From positions 434,001-498,000 of the forward strand of contig BTVR01000002.1 in assembly GCA_045864775.1 (NCBI GenBank): a stretch of 64,000 bases of DNA, in the 5' to 3' direction. The stretch is from Macondimonas sp045864775. Its GTDB lineage: Bacteria > Pseudomonadota > Gammaproteobacteria > UBA5335. A program made the translations under genes and the position numbers. Below are positions 33,398 through 42,630 of this stretch, in pieces; positions within the stretch are counted from its first letter, which is position 1; every line of letters starts with the position of its first letter. The notes beneath the pieces were generated by a model. It was not told the origin of the DNA. It made no database searches and worked only from the letters and a program-made list of their open reading frames with translations.

Positions 33398-34630
33398 ATG
33401 AGCGCCGAGACCCCGCCCGGGACCCGGGGCGATGCATCCCCGGTACCGGAAAGCCTGCTCGGGCTGTTCCTGATCTTCCTGCGCCTGGGGCTGACCTCCT
33501 TCGGTGGCCCGGTCGCACACCTCGGTTATTTCCGCGACGAATTCGTCACCCGTCGGCGCTGGCTCGGCGAGCGCGCCTACGCCGATCTGGTCGCGCTGTG
33601 CCAATTCCTGCCGGGGCCGGCAAGCAGCCAGGTCGGCATGGCGATCGGCCTCGCCCGGCACGGAAACCGCGGCGCGTTTGCCGCATGGGCCGGGTTCACG
33701 CTGCCCTCGGCGCTGGTCATGATCCTGTTCGCGCTGGGACTTGCCCGCCACGGCGAGCTACTGCCGGCGGGCGCGCTGCACGGGCTCAAGATCGTCGCCG
33801 TGGCGGTGGTCGCCCAGGCGGTGTGGGGCATGGCGCGCAGCCTGTGCCCCGACGCGCCGCGCGTGACGCTGATGGCGCTGGCCGCGTGCGTCGTGCTGGC
33901 GCTGCCGGGCTCTGGGGCGCAGGTCGGCGTGATCGCCGCCGCCGGTCTCGTAGGGCTGGTGCTGCTGCGGCCCGAGCCGGTCGCCGCGCACGAGCCGCTG
34001 CCGCTCACCCTGCGCCGCCGCGCCGGCGTCTTCTGGCTGGCGCTGTTCTTCGCGCTGCTGATCGGCCTGCCGATCCTGGCCCAGTTGTGGCCGGCGCCGG
34101 CGCTGACCGTCACGGATGCCTTCTTTCGCGCCGGCGCCCTGGTGTTCGGCGGCGGTCACGTGGTGCTGCCGCTGCTGCAGGCGGCGGTGGTACCGCCCGG
34201 CTGGGTGGATGCCCAGACCTTCCTCGCCGGCTACGGCGCGGCGCAGGCCCTGCCGGGGCCGCTGTTCACCTTCGCGGCGTTTCTGGGTGCCGCGATGCAC
34301 GGCAGCCCGTCCGGCTGGCTCGGTGGGTTGCTGTGTCTCGCCGCGATCTTCGCGCCCTCGTTCCTGCTGGTGGCCGGCGCCCTGCCGTTCTGGGAAGCGC
34401 TGCGGCGCAACGCGCGCATGCGCGCAGCGCTCGCCAGCGTCAACGCCGCGGTGGTGGGGGTGCTGCTGGCGGCGCTCTACGATCCGGTGTGGGTACAGGC
34501 CATTACGGGGCCGCGGGATTTCGCGCTTGCGCTGCTCGGCTTCGTGGCGCTCGTGTTCTGGCGGCTGCCGCCGTGGCTGGTGGTGCTGGGCTGCGGCCTT
34601 GCGGGGTGGGCGGTCGACCTCGTCGCGTGA
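33398..34630 (+). CDS. chrA: Chromate transporter ChrA (long, two-domain)
   Basis: A 410-residue CHR-family transporter that exports chromate (and may act on sulfate-like anions) across the inner membrane. It has two homologous halves, each with the family pattern: FLRLGLTSFGGPVAHLGYF with CQFLPGPASSQ in the first, and FRAGALVFGGGHVVLPLL with GYGAAQALPGPLFTFAAF in the second. About ten to twelve hydrophobic helices are visible. A GGAG ribosome site lies upstream of the ATG. No chrB regulator is nearby. Length matches the long ChrA class. Chromate specificity is by family only. Confidence 0.93.
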   Translation: MSAETPPGTRGDASPVPESLLGLFLIFLRLGLTSFGGPVAHLGYFRDEFVTRRRWLGERAYADLVALCQFLPGPASSQVGMAIGLARHGNRGAFAAWAGFTLPSALVMILFALGLARHGELLPAGALHGLKIVAVAVVAQAVWGMARSLCPDAPRVTLMALAACVVLALPGSGAQVGVIAAAGLVGLVLLRPEPVAAHEPLPLTLRRRAGVFWLALFFALLIGLPILAQLWPAPALTVTDAFFRAGALVFGGGHVVLPLLQAAVVPPGWVDAQTFLAGYGAAQALPGPLFTFAAFLGAAMHGSPSGWLGGLLCLAAIFAPSFLLVAGALPFWEALRRNARMRAALASVNAAVVGVLLAALYDPVWVQAITGPRDFALALLGFVALVFWRLPPWLVVLGCGLAGWAVDLVA

Positions 34631-34684
34631 TCGTGCCGATGCCCCATGCGAGACGCAGGGACCTCGGCACGGCCGAACGGCCCG

Positions 34685-35592
34685 TCACTTCCCGAAACGC
34701 TGGCGCAGCCAAGCGTCCACGACCGCGGTCGCCGGGTAATCCGGATTGCCCAGTTCGCGATTGATGGCGATATGCCCGCGCAAGCCTTCGCCCGGAAAAT
34801 CCCGGCGTTCGACCGCAGCCCCCGCCGCCGCCAGCGCGTGGCCCAGCGCTACGGCTGCAGCACGCCGTCAGGCCGCTGCACATGCAGCAGCAGGAAGGCC
34901 GCCACGTTGGGCGCCACGGCCTGGGCCGTCGGAGAGAGGGCGCGCTGGCGGGCGGGATCGGTCCCGAACACCTCGGCATAGGTGCGGCGCATCCAGCGCG
35001 CATCTTCCCGCATCTGGGCGGGCACGTCGTAAGCCGCGCCATCGTTGGCGATCACGCCCGCGACATCGGCGAAGCGCAACCCGGCCGACTGCAGATAGCG
35101 CTCATCGGTTCCGACCAGCGCCACGAGATGCGCGCCGGCGCTGTGCCCCATCAGCACCACGCGATCGCGATCGATACCGAACGCCCGCGCGCGATCTAGC
35201 AGCGCCTTGAGCGCATGGGCCACATCCTCGCCCTGCTGCTCGACGGCTACGGCCGGCACCAGCCGGTAATCGATGGAAGCGTAGGTATAACCCTGCCGCC
35301 TCAGATGCGCCGGCAGCCACCGGCTGGAGGCGTTGTCCTTGTTGCCGTGCTTCCACGCCCCGCCGTGTACGAACAGCACCAAAGGCGCCGGACCCGCGCG
35401 ACCGTCGGCCTGCCAGACATCGATCCGCTGCAGCGGATCGCTCCCATAGGCGAGGGTGACGGGGGCGGGTTCACGGCCCGCGGCCGCGCCTTTCTGGCGG
35501 TCGCCCAGACGGGCATCGGCCGTCGCCGCCAGCAACAGCGGGGCTGCGGCCATCCAGAGCCGCCCCAGTCCGGCCCTGAGCGCGGACGACAT
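34685..35592 (-). pseudogene. Exported alpha/beta-hydrolase (esterase/lipase type), frameshifted
   Basis: The upstream part, starting at the ATG at 35592 with a signal-like segment (LWMAAAPLLLAATADA), encodes a typical esterase: LVLFVHGGAWKHGN oxyanion-hole loop, YASIDYRLVP, and the nucleophile motif GHSAGAHL. That frame stops at 34849 after LLLHVQRPDGVLQP. A second frame, offset by one base, begins within about 10 nt and carries the missing C terminus: ALGHALAAAG, then RDFPGEGLRGHIAINREL with the catalytic His, ending FGK and a TGA at 34685-34687. One lost base near 34850-34860 explains the break. As read, the protein lacks its catalytic His. It may be a real pseudogene or a sequencing error. 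Confidence 0.85.
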
Positions 35593-36371
35593 CACCGGTC
35601 GTTGTGCCAATCGAAGATCACGCACAATGGCTGTCCTTGTACTGAAGACGGAGGCTCAGCCGACCTATCGGAGCCCGCTCGCCGCAATTCCCGCGTTTCC
35701 CGACGACGCACCGATTGCGATCGATGGCCACACGAGGAGCCTCGCCCGCCACCGGGTCTTTGAACGTCGTCCCGCGCAACCGCCTGACCCCTGGAATGGT
35801 GAAGCCCCTATGGAGGCCGTCACCGGTGACGCCGATGCGGGCACGGACCCCCGATCGACGTTGTAAGTTACCCAAAAATGGCCCGGGGCATGCCGCCGAG
35901 CCGGTCGGCGAAGGTCTGGGTCATCACGCCGCGTTGCGCATGGCGGCCGCAGGCGTTGCGACGAACACGGCATGGCCGTTGCCGTCGCGGATCGCCCCGA
36001 GCCGGTCGGCTACGCCTGCTGGCGTTGACGGACAAGGATATGCCCGGCCGGCCCGTTTTTTTCGTGGATCGTCAGGCCCGATACCCATTCATCCGATGCT
36101 CGAGGTCGGGGGGCCGGCCACCACGAACGCCGTCCCTGAAGAACGCCGCGCCGAGAGGCGTCCCCCGGCCAGCCAAAATTCCCCGCCGCGGAGCGGAAGA
36201 CCAGGACGAGTGGCAATGACACGAGGTGGCTTTGCATGCCTGCGGGGTCGCCGCCCCGGGCGTGGGGCATTCATCGGCCGCCCGATCCGGTCGCGCGGCA
36301 TGGCCGACATCGTCAACCGCTACCCGCTACCCGGCCATGTCGGCTATCCTTCACCGCTCCTCGGTGAACCA
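35593..36371. other. 779-nt gap, possibly decayed coding sequence
   Basis: No intact gene. On the minus strand are short protein-like fragments in different frames: DEWVSGLTIHEKNGPAGHIL (around 36050-36110), ADRLGAIRDGNGHAVFVATP (around 35940-36000) and MTQTFADRLGGMPRAIF, which ends near 35874. They could be remnants of broken genes; the last resembles the start of PLP aminotransferases, but too little is left to be sure. Nothing regulatory was recognised apart from the run-up to kdsD. Confidence 0.4.
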
Positions 36372-37361
36372 ATGGATTCCCCAGCGCGCATGCGTCCCGA
36401 CGCCCTCCTGTCCATGGCCAAAGCCGTCCTGAACATCGAAGCCCAGGCCGTCGCCGCCTTGGCCGAGCGCATCGACGGCGAGTTCCTGCGCGCGTGCGAG
36501 CTGCTGCTCGCCTGCCAAGGCCGGGTGGTGGTGATCGGCATGGGAAAATCGGGCCACATCGCACGCAAGCTCGCCGCCACCCTGGCCAGCACCGGCACGC
36601 CCGCGTTTTTCCTTCATCCGGCCGAGGCCAGTCACGGCGACCTCGGCATGGTGACCCGCACCGACACGGTCATCGCCCTGTCCAATTCGGGCGAAACCGC
36701 CGAAATTCTGGCCCTGCTGCCCCTGCTCAAGCGCCAAGGGGTGCCGGTGATCGGCATGACCGGACAGCTGCGCTCGACGCTGGCCCAGGCGTCATCGGTC
36801 TGCCTCGACGTAACGGTCACGCAAGAGGCCTGCCCGCTGGGGCTCGCGCCGACGGCCAGTACCACGGCGATGCTGGCCATGGGCGACGCCCTGGCGGTGT
36901 CGCTGCTGGAATCGCGCGGCTTCACCGAGGCCGATTTTGCCCGCTCCCATCCCGGCGGCACGCTGGGCAAGCGCTTGCTGCTGCATGTCGAGGACCTCAT
37001 GCACCGGCCGCCGCGGGTGCCGCGCGTACCACTGGGCACACCGCTGGCCATCGCGCTGCTCGAGATGACGCAGCAAGGCCTGGGCATGACCACGGTCGTC
37101 GACGACGACATGCGCCTGCAGGGCGTCTTCACCGACGGCGATTTGCGTCGCGCGCTCGCCGACGCCACGGACCTGCAACACACGCCCATCGAGGCGGTGA
37201 TGACGCCCCATGGCACCACGGTCGCGCCCGATGCGCTGGCGGTCGATGCGCTGAACCTCATGGAGGCGCGCACCATCACGGCCGTCATCGTGGTCGACGC
37301 CGCGGATCGGGTGATCGGCGCTGTGCACATGCACGATCTGTTGCGGGCGGGCGTGGCATGA
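36372..37361 (+). CDS. kdsD: D-arabinose-5-phosphate isomerase KdsD
   Basis: A 329-residue isomerase converting ribulose 5-phosphate to arabinose 5-phosphate, the first step to KDO of lipid A/inner core. It has an N-terminal SIS sugar-isomerase domain (VVVIGMGKSGHIARKLAATL, about residues 52-71; the HPAEASHGDLGMV and SNSGETAEIL motifs follow) and two C-terminal CBS domains (about 210-329). The ATG at 36372 gives the usual N terminus, although the frame is open for 200 codons upstream. It opens the kdsD-kdsC-lptC-lptA-lptB-rpoN cluster and overlaps kdsC by 4 nt. Confidence 0.96.
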   Translation: MDSPARMRPDALLSMAKAVLNIEAQAVAALAERIDGEFLRACELLLACQGRVVVIGMGKSGHIARKLAATLASTGTPAFFLHPAEASHGDLGMVTRTDTVIALSNSGETAEILALLPLLKRQGVPVIGMTGQLRSTLAQASSVCLDVTVTQEACPLGLAPTASTTAMLAMGDALAVSLLESRGFTEADFARSHPGGTLGKRLLLHVEDLMHRPPRVPRVPLGTPLAIALLEMTQQGLGMTTVVDDDMRLQGVFTDGDLRRALADATDLQHTPIEAVMTPHGTTVAPDALAVDALNLMEARTITAVIVVDAADRVIGAVHMHDLLRAGVA

Positions 37362-37888
37362 CGGTCACCGCGGAGATCCTCGAACGGGCGCGCCGGATCC
37401 GGCTGGTGGTGTTCGACGTCGACGGCGTGCTGACCGATGGGCGGCTGTATTTCTCGCCCGAGGGGGCGGAGATGAAGGTGTTCCACGCCCGGGACGGGCT
37501 CGGCATCAAGCACTTGCGCCAACATGGCATCGAAGTGGCCGTCATTTCCGGGCGCGACTCGCCCGTCGTCACCCGGCGGATGGAGGCCTTGGGCGTCCGT
37601 CGGGTGCATCAGGGCCAGGACGACAAGCTGCCGGTGCTGCGCGCGGTCCTCGACGACCTGCGCCTCGAGCCCGCGGCCTGCGCCTACGTCGGGGACGACG
37701 TCGTCGACGTGCCGCCCATGGCGGTGGTCGGGCTCGCCTGCGCCGTGGCCGACGCCCATCCGGCGGCGCTTGGGATAGCCCATTGGGTCGCGCCGCAGGG
37801 CGGCGGCAGGGGTGGCGCGCGGGCCGTCTGCGACCTGATTCTCGGAGCGCAGGGCATCGACACCGATCGCTGGCCCGACCGTCCATGA
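37358..37888 (+). CDS. kdsC: KDO-8-phosphate phosphatase KdsC
   Basis: A 176-residue C0-type HAD phosphatase that removes phosphate from KDO 8-phosphate. Motif I VVFDVDGVLTDG is at about residues 17-28 (both catalytic Asp present), motif II VISGRDS near 62, the conserved Lys in QDDKLPVL, and motif IV YVGDDVVDVPPM near 110. The start overlaps the kdsD stop (ATGA) and the end overlaps lptC, so translation is coupled. Confidence 0.95.
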   Translation: MTVTAEILERARRIRLVVFDVDGVLTDGRLYFSPEGAEMKVFHARDGLGIKHLRQHGIEVAVISGRDSPVVTRRMEALGVRRVHQGQDDKLPVLRAVLDDLRLEPAACAYVGDDVVDVPPMAVVGLACAVADAHPAALGIAHWVAPQGGGRGGARAVCDLILGAQGIDTDRWPDRP

Positions 37889-38448
37889 ACACGACCTTCG
37901 GCCGTTTCTGGCGGGTGCTGTTGCCGATCGGCGGGCTGATCGTCTTCCTGATCTTCAACCCCTTCCGGCAGCAGGGCGGAGAACCGGCCGATACCGAGCC
38001 CTCGGCGGACTACGAACTCCACGACGCGCGCATCGACCGACTCGGGGCAGACGGCGCCTTGAGCCTGCAGCTGCTGACCGCCACGGCTCTGCACCGCCCG
38101 GCCATGGGCGGCACCGAGGTCCAGGACGTCACGGTGCTGCAGCCGACCGGTGAAGCCGCCCCCAACCGGCTGCATGCCCCCCGCGGCTTCGTACCGGATG
38201 ACGGCGCGCTGCCGATGCGCCTCGCAGCACCGGTGCGCGTGGAGGTCCAGGACGTCAACCGCCGGCAGCCCTGGCAGGTCGAGGCCGGCGAGATGGATTA
38301 CCACGCCCGCGCGCAGCGACTCGAATCGCGACAACCGGTCACGGTGACGCAGGGCGGCACGCGACTGGAAGCACAGGGGCTGGAGGCCGACATGCCCGCC
38401 GGCCGGCTCGTCCTGATTGGCAGAGTGAGAGCCCTTTATGCACCTTGA
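37885..38448 (+). CDS. lptC: LPS export protein LptC
   Basis: A 187-residue bitopic inner-membrane protein that passes LPS from LptBFG to LptA. It has one N-terminal helix (VLLPIGGLIVFLIF, about residues 10-23) and a periplasmic beta-jellyroll with DYELHDARIDRLGADG and WQVEAGEMDYHARAQRLE strands. Sequence is divergent, as usual for LptC, so gene order (kdsC-lptC-lptA-lptB) supports the call strongly. It overlaps kdsC by 4 nt and lptA by 11 nt. Confidence 0.9.
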   Translation: MNTTFGRFWRVLLPIGGLIVFLIFNPFRQQGGEPADTEPSADYELHDARIDRLGADGALSLQLLTATALHRPAMGGTEVQDVTVLQPTGEAAPNRLHAPRGFVPDDGALPMRLAAPVRVEVQDVNRRQPWQVEAGEMDYHARAQRLESRQPVTVTQGGTRLEAQGLEADMPAGRLVLIGRVRALYAP

Positions 38449-38959
38449 TATCGTCCGCAGCGGCACCCTGGCGATTGCGCTCGCCATGTCGTCCTGGTCC
38501 CTATCGGCGCGCGCGGCGGCGCCGGAGGCGCCCATCCAGATCGAGGCCGACCGCGCCGAGCTCGACCAGAATCAGCTCCTCAGCACCTATATGGGCCGGG
38601 TCCGCATCACCCAGGGCCCCACCGAGTTTCGCGGCGAAAAAGTCACGGTGACGCACGCAAAAGACGGCTTGCCGCGTCAGATCGAGGTGGTCGGCGATCC
38701 GGCCCGATTCAACCAGCCGGCATCCGGGGATGCGCCGGCCATGGAAGCCAAGGCCAGCCGCATGCGCTACGACGCCGCTTCGGGTCAGATGGAACTGCTC
38801 GGCGGCGCCTGGGTCCGCCAAGGCACGGATGAGGTGACGGGTGAGCGCCTGGTCTACGACCGGCGTAACCAACGTATCCTCGCCAGCGGCGAAAGTGCGG
38901 GCGGCGACCGCGTGCGCATCACCATCCAGCCGCGCGCACCGGACGAATCGGCGCCATGA
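38438..38959 (+). CDS. lptA: Periplasmic LPS-bridge protein LptA
   Basis: A 173-residue periplasmic OstA/LptA-domain protein forming the LPS-carrying bridge between LptC and LptD. Signal peptide: TLAIALAMSSWSLSARA, cleaved before APEAPIQIEADRAEL. The domain has the classic IEADRAELDQ and YMGRVRITQGPTEFRGEKV segments and a later ERLVYDRRNQRI repeat. It overlaps both lptC and lptB, giving tight coupling. Confidence 0.94.
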   Translation: MHLDIVRSGTLAIALAMSSWSLSARAAAPEAPIQIEADRAELDQNQLLSTYMGRVRITQGPTEFRGEKVTVTHAKDGLPRQIEVVGDPARFNQPASGDAPAMEAKASRMRYDAASGQMELLGGAWVRQGTDEVTGERLVYDRRNQRILASGESAGGDRVRITIQPRAPDESAP

Positions 38960-39684
38960 CCAGCGTTCTGCATGCCGAGACCCTGACCAAGCACTACCGG
39001 GGTCGCACGGTGGTCAATGCGGTGTCGCTCGACGTCAAGGCCGGCGAAGTCGTCGGACTACTGGGTCCGAACGGCGCCGGCAAGACGACCATGTTCTACA
39101 TGATGGCCGGCCTGATCCGCGCCGATGGCGGACGCATCCTGCTGGACGACGACGACATCTCGTCACTGCCCATCCACGTCCGGGCGCGTCGCGGCATCGG
39201 CTATCTGCCGCAGGAAGCCTCGGTGTTCCGGCGCCTGACGGTCGCGGACAATCTTCTGGCCGTCCTCGAGTTGCGACCCGGGCTTTCGCGCGCGGACCGC
39301 GAGCGGCGTTGCCGCGCCCTGCTGGAAGAGTTCCACATCGCGCATCTCAGCGAGTCGCGCGGCATGAGTCTGTCGGGCGGGGAACGGCGGCGGCTCGAGA
39401 TCGCCCGCGCGCTGGCCGCCGAGCCGCGCTTCATTCTGCTGGACGAACCCTTCGCCGGGGTCGATCCGATTTCGGTGGTGGACATTCAGCGCATCGTGGT
39501 GCATCTGCGCGAACGGCGGATCGGTGTCTTGATCACCGATCACAACGTGCGCGAAACCCTGCACATCTGCCAACGCGCCTATATCCTGAGCGAGGGAACC
39601 GTCATCGCCCAGGGTGAGCCCGAGCAGATTCTGGCCGATAGGACCGTCAGAGACGTTTATCTGGGCCAGGCCTTCCGGCTCTGA
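38956..39684 (+). CDS. lptB: LPS export ABC transporter ATPase LptB
   Basis: A 242-residue ABC ATPase that powers LPS extraction with LptF/LptG. Walker A LLGPNGAGKTTMFYMMAG is at about residues 35-52, the Q-loop in YLPQEASVFRRLT, signature SLSGGERRRLEIARAL, Walker B FILLDEPFAGVDP, and the switch His in LITDHNVRETL. Length and sequence match LptB closely. The ATG overlaps the lptA stop. lptF/lptG are not in the window. Confidence 0.97.
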   Translation: MTSVLHAETLTKHYRGRTVVNAVSLDVKAGEVVGLLGPNGAGKTTMFYMMAGLIRADGGRILLDDDDISSLPIHVRARRGIGYLPQEASVFRRLTVADNLLAVLELRPGLSRADRERRCRALLEEFHIAHLSESRGMSLSGGERRRLEIARALAAEPRFILLDEPFAGVDPISVVDIQRIVVHLRERRIGVLITDHNVRETLHICQRAYILSEGTVIAQGEPEQILADRTVRDVYLGQAFRL

Positions 39685-39716
39685 CCCAAGCGCATGCCAC
39701 AAGACTTTCGAGCGAG

Positions 39717-39722
39717 TAGAAT
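39717..39722 (+). promoter_or_regulatory. Possible -10 element before rpoN
   Basis: TAGAAT lies 35 nt before the rpoN ATG, in the 73-nt lptB-rpoN gap. The same hexamer occurs upstream of fbp, the C39-peptidase gene and the last glycosyltransferase. No good -35 partner is present here, so confidence is low. Confidence 0.3.
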
Positions 39723-39757
39723 CGAGCCATGACCGCCGCCATCCTCCCTGCGCGTCC

Positions 39758-41197
39758 ATGAAACAATCCCTGCACCTCAAACTGGGTCAGCGGCTGGCGA
39801 TGACGCCGCAACTGCAACAGGCCATCCGTCTGCTGCAATTGTCATCCCTCGAACTGCAGCAGGAAATCCAGACCATCCTCGACACCAACCTCATGATCGA
39901 GAATGGGCCGGGCGACAACGACGACGAAGCCACCCCCGATTACCCGGAGGGCGAATCTGAGGCCACCGCGTCGGAGGTGGCGACCGAGGTCGCGTCCGAA
40001 CCGGACGGCGAGGAATTCGATTCGGCCTGGGAAGACCCGTGGTCACAGGGTGACGATACCGGCGGCGGCAGCGCGGAAGCCTGGGATTTCAATCAGACGC
40101 CCAGCCAGGACGGCGGCGAATTACGCGACCACCTGCTCTGGCAGATGCGTCTCGGTCACTTCAGCGAGAGCGATGAAGCCATCGCCCTGGCCATCATCGA
40201 TGCGATCAATGAAGATGGCTACCTCACCGAATCCCTGGAAGATCTGGTAGCCGAGGTCGGGCCTGAACTGGCGACGGAGCCAGAGGAAATCCTGGCCGTC
40301 CTCAAACGGGTGCAGGGATTCGATCCGGTCGGCATCGGCGCGCGGGATCTGCGTGAAGCCCTCCTGCTCCAACTGCGCGCGCAGGGTCCCTCGGAGGCGC
40401 ACGCGACGGCAACGGCCTTGGTCGAACATCACCTCGATCTCCTGGCGAGCCGCGATTTCGCGACGCTCCAGCGCCGCCTGAAGACCACCGAAGAGCAGCT
40501 CTGCACTGCCATCGAGCTGATTCAGCGCCTGAATCCACGGCCCGGCGCGCAAATTTCGCAGAAAACCGCGAGCTATGTGGTTCCGGACGTGATCGTCAGG
40601 CGGTCAGGTAAAAGCTGGCGGGTCGACCTCAATAGTGAAACCACACCCCGGCTGCGCATCAACCGGATGTACGCCGGACTCATCAAGCGCGCCGACAACA
40701 GCCGTGACAACGAAACCATGCGGCAGCATCTCCAGGAAGCACGATGGTTTCTCAAGAGCCTGCAGAGCCGCAACGAAACGCTGCTGAAGGTCGCCACCAG
40801 CATCGTCGAACGCCAGCAGGGCTTTTTCGACCATGGCGAGGAAGCCATGCAACCCATGGTGCTGCGCGAGATCGCCGAAGCCGTCAGCATGCACGAGAGC
40901 ACGATTTCGCGGGTGACCAATCAAAAGTACATGCATACGCCGCGCGGCATCTTCGAGTTCAAGTATTTCTTTTCGAGCCATGTGGCCACCGTGGATGGCG
41001 GCGAATGCTCGGCAACCGCCATCCAGGCCATGATTCGCAAGCTGATCGCGGCGGAAAACCCGCGCAAGCCGCTGAGCGACAGCAAGTTGACCGAGATGTT
41101 GCTGGCGGGCGGCATCAACGTGGCGCGCCGCACCGTGGCCAAATACCGAGAGTTCATGTCCATTCCGCCCTCGAACGAGCGCAAGCGTCTCGTTTGA
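39758..41197 (+). CDS. rpoN: RNA polymerase sigma-54 factor RpoN
   Basis: A 479-residue sigma-54 that directs RNA polymerase to -24/-12 promoters under enhancer-binding activators. Region I is the Gln/Leu-rich N terminus (MKQSLHLKLGQRLAMTPQLQ). An acidic region II follows at about residues 50-125, then the core-binding domain. The C-terminal part has the helix-turn-helix segment (MHESTISRVTNQKYM) and the RpoN box ARRTVAKYRE near residue 460. It follows lptB by 73 nt and precedes hpf, the conserved order. Confidence 0.97.
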   Translation: MKQSLHLKLGQRLAMTPQLQQAIRLLQLSSLELQQEIQTILDTNLMIENGPGDNDDEATPDYPEGESEATASEVATEVASEPDGEEFDSAWEDPWSQGDDTGGGSAEAWDFNQTPSQDGGELRDHLLWQMRLGHFSESDEAIALAIIDAINEDGYLTESLEDLVAEVGPELATEPEEILAVLKRVQGFDPVGIGARDLREALLLQLRAQGPSEAHATATALVEHHLDLLASRDFATLQRRLKTTEEQLCTAIELIQRLNPRPGAQISQKTASYVVPDVIVRRSGKSWRVDLNSETTPRLRINRMYAGLIKRADNSRDNETMRQHLQEARWFLKSLQSRNETLLKVATSIVERQQGFFDHGEEAMQPMVLREIAEAVSMHESTISRVTNQKYMHTPRGIFEFKYFFSSHVATVDGGECSATAIQAMIRKLIAAENPRKPLSDSKLTEMLLAGGINVARRTVAKYREFMSIPPSNERKRLV

Positions 41198-41238
41198 GCA
41201 TTTCATCCCGATAACGTTTGCGACGACAGGGGACTCCG

Positions 41239-41565
41239 ATGAAGATCGACGTAACCGGCCAGAACATCGAAATCACCGCCGCCATCCGGCAGTATGCCGC
41301 CGAGAAGCTCGGACGCATCCAGCGCCACCTGGACCAGTCCCTCGACGCCCACATGGTGTTGCGCGTCGAAAAGGAACGGCATCACGCCGAAGCCAAGATT
41401 CCCGTGAACGGCGGCGCGCTGTTCGCGGACGCCACCAGCGAGGACATGTACGCGGCCATCGACGCTCTGGCCGACAAACTCGACCGCCAGGCGCTCCGCT
41501 ACAAGGACAAACACACGGACCATCACCCCCGTGAATCGCTCAAGACCGGGTTTTCGGAAACATGA
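41239..41565 (+). CDS. hpf: Short ribosome hibernation promoting factor
   Basis: A 108-residue HPF/RaiA-family protein with the beta-alpha-beta-beta-beta-alpha fold (MKIDVTGQNIEITAAIRQYA at the start and DMYAAIDALADKLDRQ near the C terminus). It binds the 30S decoding region in stationary phase and supports 100S dimer formation. It is the short form, without the C-terminal dimerisation domain of long HPF. The ATG at 41239 has a purine-rich ribosome site (CAGGGGA). It follows rpoN by 41 nt. Confidence 0.94.
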   Translation: MKIDVTGQNIEITAAIRQYAAEKLGRIQRHLDQSLDAHMVLRVEKERHHAEAKIPVNGGALFADATSEDMYAAIDALADKLDRQALRYKDKHTDHHPRESLKTGFSET

Positions 41566-41649
41566 CCGCGATCAGGCGCATGCGGCGGACCGTCATCACG
41601 GCGGAAGTCTCGCCCGGCTGTTCTGCGGCATGCGTGCGGTGAGGAGCCC

Positions 41650-42507
41650 GTGAGGCTCCTGATCCTCAGCGGGCTGTCCGGCGCCGGCAAAAGCGTGGCG
41701 TTGCACATGCTGGAAGATCTCGGGCTCTATTGCGTCGACAATCTGCCCTTGTCGTTGCTCGAGTCGCTGGTCGAGGAATTCGCCCGGCACGGCGATTTTT
41801 CGGTTCAGGGCGTGGCCGTCGGCATCGATGCCCGGTCGCATGCGTCGGAATTGCCCACCTTCGCCGATTGCCTCGCCCGGCTCCGCCACAACGGCGTGCA
41901 GGTGGAAACGATCTTCGTCCAGGCGGAAGCCGATACCCTGCTCAAGCGCTATAGCGAAACACGGCGGCGTCACCCGCTCAGCAGTACCCAGACCGCCTTG
42001 ATCGAGGCCATCGAGGACGAGCGACGGATCCTCAGCCCCATCGCGCAGCAAGCGGATCTGGTCATCGACACCACCCGGACGAACATTCATCAGCTCCGTG
42101 ATCTGATCCGTCAGCGCGTACAGGGGCGCGACGGCTTTCTTTCCATCATGATCCAGTCTTTCGCGTTCAAGAACGGGGTCCCCACGGATGCCGATTTCGT
42201 GTTCGACATCCGCTGTCTGCCGAATCCTCATTGGCAGCAGGCGCTGCGCCCCTTGACGGGCCTGGACGCCGAGGTGGCGGCCTACCTCGAAAGCGAACCC
42301 GTGACGACGGCCTTGTTCGACGACATTCGCGGCTTTCTGGAACGCTGGCTGCCGCGTTTCGAAGCCGAGAACCGCAGCTACCTCACCGTGGCGATCGGCC
42401 GCACCGGCGGCCAGCACCGCTCGGTGTACATGGCCGAGCGGCTGCGGGCTCACCTCGGCCAGACCTATCCCCACGTGCTGGTCCGCCACTCCGGGTTGCC
42501 GCATTAA
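41650..42507 (+). CDS. rapZ: RNase adapter / nucleotide-binding protein RapZ
   Basis: A 285-residue P-loop protein of the RapZ (YvcJ) family. In E. coli it guides RNase E to the GlmZ sRNA and so sets glucosamine-6-phosphate synthase levels. Walker A LSGLSGAGKSVAL is at about residues 4-16. The C-terminal domain has the family hallmarks DADFVFDIRCLPNPHW and LTVAIGRTGGQHRSVY with the GCTGG-like HRSV loop. The GTG start at 41650 has a GAGGAG ribosome site. It follows hpf directly; ptsN, normally between them, is absent. Confidence 0.95.
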   Translation: MRLLILSGLSGAGKSVALHMLEDLGLYCVDNLPLSLLESLVEEFARHGDFSVQGVAVGIDARSHASELPTFADCLARLRHNGVQVETIFVQAEADTLLKRYSETRRRHPLSSTQTALIEAIEDERRILSPIAQQADLVIDTTRTNIHQLRDLIRQRVQGRDGFLSIMIQSFAFKNGVPTDADFVFDIRCLPNPHWQQALRPLTGLDAEVAAYLESEPVTTALFDDIRGFLERWLPRFEAENRSYLTVAIGRTGGQHRSVYMAERLRAHLGQTYPHVLVRHSGLPH

Positions 42508-42630
42508 CGACATTAGCAATTTGCGTGCCCAAGGCGCGATTTGCCATGGACCGGCTCGCGCACATCCCGTAGACTAGCGTCTTGCCACCCTGGACTGAAC
42601 GTCCACCCCTGATCCAGCCGGAGCCAGGCG

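Noticed and set aside
42508..42630. Mg2+ (M-box) riboswitch before mgtE
   Set aside because: The gap is 123 nt, shorter than an M-box, and no matching conserved segments or terminator hairpin were seen.
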